Source: Hyphomicrobiales bacterium (lineage in GTDB: Bacteria; Pseudomonadota; Alphaproteobacteria; Rhizobiales; Xanthobacteraceae). From it: DNA of 7,121 bases. The stretch spans positions 1 to 7,121 of the forward strand of contig JACQTM010000197.1 of assembly GCA_016210825.1 (NCBI GenBank). The letters run 5' to 3'. Below the pieces are notes generated by a model. It did no database searches. It saw nothing but the letters and a program-made list of their open reading frames with translations, and was not told the origin of the DNA. Positions within the stretch are counted from its first letter, which is position 1, and each line of letters starts with the position of its first letter. The position numbers were made by a program, and so were the translations under genes. This document shows positions 1 to 5,489 of the stretch, one piece after another.

Positions 1-29
1 CTTAACTTTTTCGAGCCCGGATTCGTGCG

Positions 30-656
30 ATGCGGCCAAGCCGCTTTACTTGCCGCCTTTTCGTAATGCTTTTAGCTGGGCTTGCCGTCGCGGGCTGCAT
101 GCGCCGCACCGCACCGGTCCATGCGCAGGCCTATCCGGCACCGGTCTATACCGGCAGCGCCGCCGTGCCCGCCTATCAGCCGCAAAGCTACACGCCGCCG
201 GCCTACACCCTCGATTCCGGCGACCGCCTGCGCGTCTCGGTGTTCGGCCAGGAGGGCTTGAGCAATTCGTATGCGGTGGATGCCGCGGGCAACGTCAACA
301 TCGCGCTGATCGGCAGCGTACCGGCGCGCGGGCTGACCACGGCCGAACTCGCCCGCGCCATCGCCGACCGCCTGCGCCAGGGCTATATCCGCGAGCCGCA
401 TGTCAGCGCCGAGATCGAAGCCCACCGGCCGTTCTTCATCCTCGGCGAGGTGACGACGCCCGGGCAATATCCCTATGTCGCCAACATGACCGCCGAGACC
501 GCGGTCGCCATCGCCGGCGGCTATACCCCGCGCGCGCAGAAGGGCAAGGTCGCGCTCACGCGCAACGTCAACGGCCAGATCTGGCGCGGCAACGTGCCGG
601 GAAGCTTCCCGCTCGCTCCCGGCGATACCGTCACCGTCAAGGAAAGATGGTTTTGA
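30..656 (+). CDS. Polysaccharide export lipoprotein (Wza/BexD-like, Poly_export + SLBB)
   Basis: A 208-residue protein, probably a periplasmic or outer-membrane lipoprotein that helps move exopolysaccharide or capsule polymer across the envelope. The N-terminus has a basic start, a hydrophobic stretch (about residues 10-22) and a lipobox VAGC with the lipidated Cys at 23. A Tyr/Pro/Ala-rich linker (about 32-57) precedes the Poly_export domain, which starts at YTLDSGDRLRVSVFGQEGLS (59-78), where DSGDRLRVSVFG is the family signature. An SLBB-type segment follows (about 134-203, FFILGEVTTPGQYPY). The protein is much shorter than E. coli Wza (about 380 residues) and lacks the extra SLBB repeat and C-terminal amphipathic helix, as in many short alphaproteobacterial homologues. 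The ATG at 30 has no clear Shine-Dalgarno. An in-frame ATG at 66 (Met13) is possible but would remove the basic N-region. No Wzz/Wzc partner lies in the window, so the polymer is unknown. Confidence 0.92.
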   Translation: MRPSRFTCRLFVMLLAGLAVAGCMRRTAPVHAQAYPAPVYTGSAAVPAYQPQSYTPPAYTLDSGDRLRVSVFGQEGLSNSYAVDAAGNVNIALIGSVPARGLTTAELARAIADRLRQGYIREPHVSAEIEAHRPFFILGEVTTPGQYPYVANMTAETAVAIAGGYTPRAQKGKVALTRNVNGQIWRGNVPGSFPLAPGDTVTVKERWF

Positions 657-661
657 TGTCG

Positions 662-705
662 GTAGCTAAACGGAACGCGTGTTACTGTGGTAGCTACTTC
701 GTTCC
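662..705. terminator. Interleaved inverted repeats between convergent genes, possible bidirectional terminator
   Basis: Between the two convergent stop codons, GTAGCTA (662-668) is inverted as TAGCTAC (691-697), and GGAACG (672-677) is inverted as CGTTCC (700-705). The two stems are interleaved, so they are alternatives unless a pseudoknot forms. The loops are about 22 nt and no T-tract follows on either strand, so this is not a standard rho-independent terminator. The right arms overlap the last codons of the dienelactone hydrolase gene. Position favours a termination role; structure alone does not prove it. Confidence 0.25.
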
Positions 706-1371
706 AGCCAGATTGCGCTTGAAGAAGGCGAGCGTTCGCTCCCAGGCCTGCGCCGCGCTGGGTGCGTGAAAGCTGCCGCGCTCGTCGCAATAAAATCCGT
801 GTCCGGCCGGATAGAGATGGATATCGCATTCGGGATGCTTGTTCTTGATCGTATTGAAATCCGTCATTGGAATATGATCGTCCTTTTCGCCGAAATGCAT
901 CTGGGTTGGGCATTTTGGTTTTTCGTCGGCGAAGCGGATAATCTGGCCGCCGTAAAAACATACGGCCGCTGAGAGGCCAGCCAGGCGCGTGGCGGAAAGG
1001 AACGATACCGTTCCACCCATGCAGAAGCCGATGACGCCTGACGGCCCGGCGGATTTCAACTCGGCAATCGCCGCCGATACGTCGCGCAGCATCGCGTCCC
1101 AATCGATATTGGTAAGAAAGCCGCGTGCCTTCGCGATGTCTTCCGGTGAATAGCCGGACTGGAAATCGCGGGTCATGCGATCGAACAGCGCCGGCGCGAC
1201 CGCGACGTAACCGGCAGCGGCGAGACGGTCGCAGACGTTACGGATATGACTATTGACCCCAAAGATTTCCTGCACGACCGCGATCCCGCCCAATGGCATG
1301 CCCTTTGGATCGGCGCGATAGGCACCGAGCTGGTGCTTGTCGGTAGCGGTAAGTGAAAAATGCTTGCCCAA
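694..1371 (-). CDS. Dienelactone hydrolase family protein (carboxymethylenebutenolidase-like)
   Basis: A 225-residue alpha/beta hydrolase, about the usual length for dienelactone hydrolases, which hydrolyse 4-carboxymethylenebut-2-en-4-olide in chlorocatechol breakdown. Many family members act on other esters or lactones, so the substrate is open. The expected residues are present: QEIFG with Glu35 (matching the conserved Glu near the active site), the nucleophile elbow GFCMGG with Cys117 in place of Ser, Asp164 in GEKDDHIP, and His191 in AGHGFYC. There is no signal peptide, so it is cytoplasmic. The start is TTG at 1371: no in-frame ATG or GTG lies close upstream, the product begins MGKHFSLTATDKH as this family often does, and a strong Shine-Dalgarno sits just ahead. 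It is tail-to-tail with the polysaccharide export gene and downstream of an L,D-transpeptidase on the same strand, 147 nt away, probably with its own promoter. No other aromatic-degradation gene is adjacent. Confidence 0.93.
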   Translation of the reverse strand: MGKHFSLTATDKHQLGAYRADPKGMPLGGIAVVQEIFGVNSHIRNVCDRLAAAGYVAVAPALFDRMTRDFQSGYSPEDIAKARGFLTNIDWDAMLRDVSAAIAELKSAGPSGVIGFCMGGTVSFLSATRLAGLSAAVCFYGGQIIRFADEKPKCPTQMHFGEKDDHIPMTDFNTIKNKHPECDIHLYPAGHGFYCDERGSFHAPSAAQAWERTLAFFKRNLAGTK

Positions 1372-1375
1372 GACG

Positions 1376-1382
1376 TCCTCCC
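1376..1382 (-). promoter_or_regulatory. Strong ribosome binding site that fixes a TTG start
   Basis: Read on the minus strand the sequence is GGGAGGA, four bases before TTG at 1371 (five bases if counted from GGAGG). It is among the best Shine-Dalgarno matches in the window. It supports the TTG start of the dienelactone hydrolase over the ATG at 1385 (minus strand), which is out of frame. Confidence 0.7.
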
Positions 1383-1407
1383 ATCGGCGGCTGTTTTTCT
1401 GCCTGTT

Positions 1408-1436
1408 ACCCTAATGAGGCTGCGGCAATTTCCCAA
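1408..1436 (-). promoter_or_regulatory. Weak candidate sigma-70 promoter for the dienelactone hydrolase
   Basis: On the minus strand, TTGGGA (1436-1431) and TAGGGT (1413-1408) are separated by 17 bases, with the TTG start about 37 bases beyond the -10-like element. The -35 matches 4 of 6 and the -10 about 3 of 6 consensus positions, so this is only a suggestion. The -35 overlaps the second copy of the 12-bp tandem repeat. Confidence 0.25.
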
Positions 1437-1456
1437 GCCTGTTGCCAAGTCTGTTG
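1433..1456. repeat. 12-bp tandem direct repeat upstream of the dienelactone hydrolase
   Basis: CCAAGCCTGTTG (1433-1444) is followed directly by CCAAGTCTGTTG (1445-1456), differing at one C/T position. A shorter related string, GCCTGTT, is at 1401-1407. The pair lies about 60-85 bases ahead of the hydrolase start codon and abuts the candidate -35, where an activator with head-to-tail half-sites could bind. It could equally be a neutral slippage duplication. The rest of the 1372-1518 gap shows no gene and no hairpin-plus-T-tract terminator for the upstream transpeptidase gene. Confidence 0.6.
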
Positions 1457-1518
1457 GGAATCATCGTGGGGCGGAGGTTGTTGGCAAAAAAGATAAGAGA
1501 ATTACAGGAGAAAGCGTA

Positions 1519-2496
1519 TCAACGGGTGGTCGTAGCTGCTGTCGGATTGCCGGCCAGCACGACGACACGCGTTCCGAGTTGAACGCGGCCGTAAAGATCC
1601 TCGACATCCTCGTTGAGCATGCGAATGCAGCCCGAGGACACGAATTTGCCGATGGTCGAGGGCTGATTGGTGCCGTGAATGCGATAGATGGTTTTGCCGA
1701 GATAAAGGGCGCGCGCACCAAGCGGATTACCGGGCCCGCCGGCCATGAACCGCGGCAGATAGGGTTGGCGTTCGATCATTTCCGCGGGCGGATGCCAGTC
1801 GGGCCATTCGGCCATCTTGCTGATGCGCTCGATGCCCGCCCATGTGAAACCGTCACGGCCGACGCCGATGCCGTAGCGGATCGCCTTGCCGCCGCCAAGC
1901 ACGTAATAAAGATATGTGCGCGGCGTATCGATGATGACGGAGCCCGCGGGCTCGATGGTCGGGAAATCGACGAGCTGGCGCTTGAATTGCTCCGGTAATT
2001 CACCGGTCTCTTCTTCCGGCTGATCGTCAGGCGGCAGCGATGCGACTTGCGGCGGCGCGGGCGGGACAGGTCTTGCTTGCTGTGGCAATCGTGGAAAGAG
2101 CCATTCGAGACCGGGCGGTGTCGGCGGCGGCACACGATAATTGTCATCGGCGGGAAGCCGCTCATCGCGGGTGACGGCTCCCGGCTGTCGGTTGGAATAA
2201 GTCGGTGCAGAGCGCCCCTGAAGTTCATCACGTCGTGCGATGCTGTCATCGCCCGGCGTGGGTTCGAACGGATAACGCTGGTCGCCTTGAACCTGCCCAT
2301 TGGGGATCGGCGCGGGAGGACGAAACGAACCGGTTCGATCCCCGACATACGGATCGTAGGGTGGCGGGCCGGATTGGACGCCAGCGGGTGGATAAGGCTG
2401 AGGATAGGGCGGATAATATTGCGCCGTCGCCATGCCCGCGGACGCGGCAATGCCGAACGTGAACGCAATCAGGGCAGAGGTGGCGCGCAGCGTCAT
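1519..2496 (-). CDS. Exported L,D-transpeptidase (YkuD domain) with proline-rich stalk
   Basis: A 325-residue secreted enzyme expected to form 3-3 crosslinks in peptidoglycan or attach proteins to it, working in the periplasm. From the ATG at 2496 there is a clean signal peptide (MTLRATSALIAFTFGIAASA, cleavage likely after ATA25). A disordered region rich in Pro, Tyr, Asp and Gln (about 26-170, starting QYYPPYPQPYPP) follows. The YkuD domain runs from about 185 to 315: IIDTPRTYLYYVLGGGKA, the FMAGGPGNPLGARALYLG block, His274 in RIHGTN and the catalytic Cys290 in SSGCIRM. The HG...SxGCIR motif is intact, so it should be active. An in-frame TTG at 2616 would add 40 residues ahead of the signal peptide and is rejected. 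The Shine-Dalgarno at 2496 is weak (GTGAG three bases before the ATG). It is divergent from the HtrA-like gene, with 171 nt between start codons. Confidence 0.93.
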   Translation of the reverse strand: MTLRATSALIAFTFGIAASAGMATAQYYPPYPQPYPPAGVQSGPPPYDPYVGDRTGSFRPPAPIPNGQVQGDQRYPFEPTPGDDSIARRDELQGRSAPTYSNRQPGAVTRDERLPADDNYRVPPPTPPGLEWLFPRLPQQARPVPPAPPQVASLPPDDQPEEETGELPEQFKRQLVDFPTIEPAGSVIIDTPRTYLYYVLGGGKAIRYGIGVGRDGFTWAGIERISKMAEWPDWHPPAEMIERQPYLPRFMAGGPGNPLGARALYLGKTIYRIHGTNQPSTIGKFVSSGCIRMLNEDVEDLYGRVQLGTRVVVLAGNPTAATTTR

Positions 2497-2667
2497 TGGC
2501 TCACACTTATCCGATGCGTTTATTGCTATGGCCTTAAGATTCGGCAGGATGAAGGCGAAGCTGCGGCCCTCGTTGGGGGTGGTTCGCGATATCGTCAATG
2601 AGCGGAAATCAAGCAAGGCGTTCCTATCTTAATTTGATCGGGGGCGTAGCGAAAGGGAGTTGGTTGA
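2497..2667. promoter_or_regulatory. Divergent promoter region between L,D-transpeptidase and HtrA-like gene
   Basis: Both neighbours are transcribed outward from this 171-base gap, so each probably has its promoter here. I found no convincing -35/-10 pair on either strand. The A/T-rich TATCTTAATTTG near 2625-2636 could hold a plus-strand -10, and CGATATCG at about 2587-2594 is an 8-bp palindrome. The plus-strand gene has GGGAG at 2655-2659, eight bases before its ATG. Confidence 0.35.
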
Positions 2668-3645
2668 ATGGTGTCGGAGGGCGAGTGGCGAGTTCCTGCG
2701 GCGGCGCGGCCGAAGCCTGAGAATTACGGCTACGATCTCGATGCCGCGCTCGCCTCGGTTGTTGGATTGCGCGCAATGATCCCATCCGATGCGCTGACGG
2801 CACAGACACTTGGCGTCGAGCGCGCCGGCAATGGCGTCTTGATCCGCAAGGATGGCGTGGTCCTTACCATCGGTTACCTGATTACCGAGGCCGAGTCGAT
2901 CTGGATGACACTCCTCGACGGCCGCGCGGTGCCAGGCCACGTGCTTGCATACGATCAGGAGAGCGGTTTCGGTCTGGTCCAGGCGCTTGAACACCTCGAT
3001 GTGCCGACATTGTCCATTGGGCGCTCGAGCGATATCGCGGTTGGCGAGGCCGTGGTCGTAGCCGGCGCCGGCGGCCGGTCGCATTCAGTGGCGGCGCAGA
3101 TCGCCGCCAAGCAAGAGTTCGCCGGCTATTGGGAATATGTCCTTGATGAAGCGATCTTCACCGCGCCGGCGCATCCCAATTGGGGCGGCACCGCGCTGAT
3201 TGGACCCGAGGGCGATCTCCTCGGTGTCGGATCGCTACAACTCGAACAGACAGGCGAGCGTGGCCGTAGCGAGCACCTCAATATGATCGTTCCGATCGAT
3301 TTGTTGCCGCCGATCCTCGACGATTTACTGACATTCGGCCGCCCCAATCGCCCGGCGCGGCCATGGCTCGGACTATATGCGACCGAGATCGAGGACAAGA
3401 TTGCAATTGTTGGCCTGGCCGAGCGCGGGCCTGCGCAATGTGCGGACCTGCATGCGGGCGATATCGTGCTTGCGGTTGCCGGTGCGCCGGTGCACAAGCT
3501 TTCCGAATTCTTTCGCCGTATTTGGTCGCTTGGGAAGGCCGGAATCGATGTGCCGCTGACAATCTACCGGGATGGCCGCACATTTGACTTGCGTGTGCCC
3601 TCGGGCGACCGCAATCGGTTTCTCAAGCGGCCACGCCTGCATTGA
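2668..3645 (+). CDS. HtrA/DegP-like trypsin-fold protein with PDZ domain, catalytic triad lost
   Basis: A 325-residue protein with the architecture of S1C (HtrA) proteases: a double beta-barrel region (about 45-215) and one PDZ domain (about 231-314, from RPWLGLYATEI through GDIVLAVAGAPV). Landmarks align with HtrA, but the catalytic positions do not. LTNNHVV becomes LTIGYLI (His to Tyr70), the DPxTDLAL loop becomes DQESGFGL (Asp to Gly100), and NPGNSGGPL becomes HPNWGGTAL (Ser to Gly173). I infer no protease activity and perhaps a binding, chaperone or scaffold role through the PDZ domain. The N-terminus (MVSEGEWRVPAAARPKPENY) has no signal peptide or membrane segment, unlike classic periplasmic DegP, so location is uncertain. 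The reading frame is intact with normal composition, so this is not a decaying gene. The start is supported by GGGAG at 2655-2659. It is often annotated simply as serine protease, which would mislead here. Confidence 0.88.
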   Translation: MVSEGEWRVPAAARPKPENYGYDLDAALASVVGLRAMIPSDALTAQTLGVERAGNGVLIRKDGVVLTIGYLITEAESIWMTLLDGRAVPGHVLAYDQESGFGLVQALEHLDVPTLSIGRSSDIAVGEAVVVAGAGGRSHSVAAQIAAKQEFAGYWEYVLDEAIFTAPAHPNWGGTALIGPEGDLLGVGSLQLEQTGERGRSEHLNMIVPIDLLPPILDDLLTFGRPNRPARPWLGLYATEIEDKIAIVGLAERGPAQCADLHAGDIVLAVAGAPVHKLSEFFRRIWSLGKAGIDVPLTIYRDGRTFDLRVPSGDRNRFLKRPRLH

Positions 3646-3666
3646 ACGCCATAATTGAACGTCATA
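3641..3666. repeat. 13-bp tandem repeat spanning the HtrA-like stop codon
   Basis: ATTGAACGCCATA (3641-3653) is followed directly by ATTGAACGTCATA (3654-3666), differing at one C/T position. The first copy contains the TGA stop of the HtrA-like gene; the second lies wholly in the 3' flank. It looks like a recent local duplication. No function is evident. Confidence 0.65.
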
Positions 3667-3712
3667 CTTGCAATGCCCTGGCGGAAGCACGCGGCCGCGA
3701 TGCGACACGTGA
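3667..3712. other. Convergent intergenic tail with two short palindromes, no clear terminator
   Basis: Between the tandem repeat and the DUF427 stop are two perfect 10-bp palindromes: CGCGGCCGCG (3690-3699) and CGTGATCACG (3708-3717, overlapping the DUF427 stop codon). Perfect palindromes without a loop make poor RNA hairpins, and no T-tract follows, so I do not call a terminator although both flanking genes end here. Confidence 0.3.
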
Positions 3713-4078
3713 TCACGCCGGTGTCTGCTCGATTGCATCGACGCGATCGGGATAAAACGCGAGATAACCGGCGATAGCAGCGACCTTGGGGAAGGGCTGC
3801 TCGTAGGTCCAAATTGCGTTCTCAGCAACGCGGCCGTCGACGGCGATCGAATAATAGGCGGCATCGCCCTTGAACGGACAATGCGTTTTGTGTTGCGTAC
3901 GCGTGAGCGCGTTCATGTCCACGTCGGCTCGGGGCACGTATTGCACCGGCGAATAGGACCCCTCAGTAAGGCTGAGCGCGCGTGTCGTATCGCAAATAAC
4001 TTTTCCCGCAAAGGTCACGCGAACACGATTTGCGTTTGGAGCGATATCGATCCGCCGATCCGTGTGTACTTCAGTCAT
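3713..4078 (-). CDS. DUF427 family protein (NTP_transf_9)
   Basis: A 121-residue cytoplasmic protein of the DUF427 family, whose biochemical function is not established despite the 'nucleotidyltransferase-like' Pfam name. Family landmarks are the early strand RVRVTFAGKVICDT (about 18-31), the central THCPFKGDAAYYSI (about 67-80) and the C-terminal block WTYEQPFPKVAAIAGYLAFY (about 91-110) followed by PDRVD. Length is typical. The ATG at 4078 is chosen over longer in-frame readings because the conserved domain begins soon after it and GAGGA lies ten bases upstream (4093-4089 on the minus strand). It starts 20 nt after the stop of the OsmC-like gene, so the two are very likely co-transcribed. 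That pairing hints at shared regulation or stress physiology but does not reveal a reaction. Confidence 0.9.
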   Translation of the reverse strand: MTEVHTDRRIDIAPNANRVRVTFAGKVICDTTRALSLTEGSYSPVQYVPRADVDMNALTRTQHKTHCPFKGDAAYYSIAVDGRVAENAIWTYEQPFPKVAAIAGYLAFYPDRVDAIEQTPA

Positions 4079-4098
4079 GATGTGATTGTCCTCGAATT

Positions 4099-5301
4099 CT
4101 AAGCGGCGGCCGCCGTGTATTTTTGCACCCGGATCTTGGTGCGCAACGGCGTGCGGCACGCGGCATGTAAGAAGCACGTCTGCTCGCCCATCTGCACCAT
4201 CTTACGCAGCACATCGTCGGACTCGCTGGATTTGAAATCGCAATGTGTTTCGACCGGGTAGGCCACGCCGGCCTGATTAGTGCCGCCCGAGGCGCCGGGC
4301 AGCCCGAACCGCGTGTCCTGGATAATCCGATAGGATTCAAGATTCTGTTTCATGATGTGCGCATAGCGGCCGATCTGGGTCATGAAGCAGAACGCGATCC
4401 CTGCGGACAGATAGGCGAGACCGGACGGTGCGCGCTCACTGCCGCCGAAATGCGCGGAATCGTCGGACAGGAACTGAAAGACACTGCCAATCGGCTTAAA
4501 CAACTGCACCCGGATGGATTTTAGGCCATCCGCGCGCAGGCGGCAGGTGCCGCGAACATGGAGCGTGCGCTTCTGCTCGGCTTGCAGGCTCGAGCCGGCG
4601 CCACCCTCGACGCCGAATACGGTTTGCGTCGCCTCCGCCTTGGTCACGATATCCGGCGCGAATTGATCGGCGGCGGCAGGTTGAACGCGATCGAATAGTT
4701 CCGGCTGCTCAGCTGGATGCTCGCCCTTGACGGTTTTTCCCGGATCGAGCGGGACGTTACGGCCGTCATTGTGCAGACTAAAGAAGCTCTCAAGCCGGCC
4801 ATTGAGAATGCCATTGGCTGGAGCTGCCGCAACCGCCGACGATACGAGCTCGGTTAGCGCGTCGTGACTGGCGTTCGAGCGCAATTTTACGGTGAGCTCG
4901 ACGGGCAACGCGCCACCGGTCATCGTGCCTTGAATTGCCGAACCTTCCATCGAATAGAGATTGTCCTGCACCACCTCCAGATCGTCGAAACCGATGCCGC
5001 GCAACTTCGCCAGTGCCACGATCTCCGTCATGTATGACGCGACCATGCCGGTCGTGAAAAAGGCGAGTGGGAAGGGCGCGAGATCGGTGCCGTTCAGATA
5101 TGGCCCCTCGTCGCTGACCATTCGCCAAACGGTTCCAGTAGGGCCGTATTGCACGAGCGCTTCCTTCTGCATCCCCTCCAGCGAACGGGTCCTGGTGCGG
5201 ACGACGATCGGCGCATTTTGCGGAGTTTGTGAGAATTGCAAAGCGGCCGCGTTGCCAACCTTGAATGCAAGCGGATAGGGAGAAGTTTGAATCGAAGTCA
5301 T
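4099..5301 (-). CDS. Tandem OsmC-like protein, N-terminal domain lacking both redox cysteines
   Basis: A 400-residue protein that I read as two OsmC-like domains in one chain; standard OsmC/Ohr proteins are about 140 residues with one domain. OsmC/Ohr enzymes reduce organic hydroperoxides with two Cys. The halves align internally: APFPLAFFTTGMVASYMTEI (75-94) with APSGLAYLSAGIAFCFMTQI (291-310), and LTELVSSAVAAAPANGI (149-165) with LRKMVQMGEQTCFLHAA (365-381). Domain 2 keeps Cys305 and Cys376 at the two OsmC positions; domain 1 has Ser89 and Ala160 there. A charged linker (about 180-240) joins them. If redox-active, only domain 2 should be. No signal peptide is seen. The ATG at 5301 has no good Shine-Dalgarno, but no in-frame alternative start exists before the tRNA; readings extended to 5466 are translations of the tRNA gene. 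It sits 49 nt downstream of tRNA-Arg and 20 nt ahead of DUF427. Family assignment is from motif layout and internal repeat, so it needs a profile search. Confidence 0.8.
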   Translation of the reverse strand: MTSIQTSPYPLAFKVGNAAALQFSQTPQNAPIVVRTRTRSLEGMQKEALVQYGPTGTVWRMVSDEGPYLNGTDLAPFPLAFFTTGMVASYMTEIVALAKLRGIGFDDLEVVQDNLYSMEGSAIQGTMTGGALPVELTVKLRSNASHDALTELVSSAVAAAPANGILNGRLESFFSLHNDGRNVPLDPGKTVKGEHPAEQPELFDRVQPAAADQFAPDIVTKAEATQTVFGVEGGAGSSLQAEQKRTLHVRGTCRLRADGLKSIRVQLFKPIGSVFQFLSDDSAHFGGSERAPSGLAYLSAGIAFCFMTQIGRYAHIMKQNLESYRIIQDTRFGLPGASGGTNQAGVAYPVETHCDFKSSESDDVLRKMVQMGEQTCFLHAACRTPLRTKIRVQKYTAAAA

Positions 5302-5326
5302 GGCATCGGCCCGGGGTTTAAGGTTT

Positions 5327-5337
5327 ACGAACTTCGT
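5327..5337. promoter_or_regulatory. Palindrome upstream of the OsmC-like gene
   Basis: ACGAACTTCGT is a perfect 11-base palindrome with one central base, 26-36 bases before the OsmC-like start and 14 bases past the encoded CCA of the tRNA. It could be an operator for a small dimeric repressor. It does not match the OhrR site as I know it, and chance is possible. Confidence 0.2.
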
Positions 5338-5350
5338 TGACTTGCGAGCA

Positions 5351-5427
<77 letters not shown>

Positions 5428-5436
5428 CCTGCGGAC

Positions 5437-5466
5437 TACATAGCCGATCGATTGGAGTGCGGGCAA
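5437..5466 (-). promoter_or_regulatory. Weak candidate promoter for tRNA-Arg
   Basis: On the minus strand, TTGCCC (5466-5461) and TATGTA (5442-5437) are 18 bases apart, placing a transcript start about three bases before the mature tRNA 5' end. Each hexamer matches consensus only partly, so confidence is low. The same transcript could run on into the OsmC-like and DUF427 genes, since no terminator is visible after the tRNA. Confidence 0.3.
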
Positions 5467-5489
5467 TGAGCCGGATTGTAATGGCTCAT
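5466..5489 (-). terminator. Hairpin at the end of the second L,D-transpeptidase gene
   Basis: A perfect 7-bp inverted repeat, ATGAGCC / GGCTCAT, with a 10-base loop begins within the TGA stop of the L,D-transpeptidase gene. No T-tract follows, so rho-independent termination is uncertain. Its position between a protein gene and a tRNA gene favours a transcript-end role. Confidence 0.4.

Noticed and set aside
672..703. EcfG-type general stress promoter (GGAAC ... CGTT)
   Set aside because: The spacer is 23 bases rather than 16-17, and it lies between convergent gene ends.
521..1102. Minus-strand open frame across the end of the export gene and the hydrolase
   Set aside because: It overlaps two well-supported genes in another frame and shows no domain.
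1432..1448. Sigma-54-like site on the minus strand (TGGCAAC-N4-TTGG)
   Set aside because: The essential GC of the -12 element is GG, and the match arises from the tandem repeat; no sigma-54 activator gene is nearby.
1360..2601. Long open frames opposite the hydrolase and first L,D-transpeptidase (for example 1360-1998 + and 2047-2601 +)
   Set aside because: They are antisense shadows in GC-rich DNA with low-complexity Arg/Gly/Ala-rich products and no recognisable motif.
2497..2616. 40-residue N-terminal extension of the first L,D-transpeptidase from a TTG
   Set aside because: It would bury the signal peptide inside the protein, and the region serves better as the divergent promoter gap.
3690..3717. 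Rho-independent terminator from the palindromes CGCGGCCGCG and CGTGATCACG
   Set aside because: They have no loop and no T-tract, so they would not make a standard terminator hairpin.
4079..4177. 33-residue N-terminal extension of the DUF427 protein
   Set aside because: It overlaps the 3' end of the OsmC-like gene; the ATG at 4078 has a Shine-Dalgarno and fits the family start.
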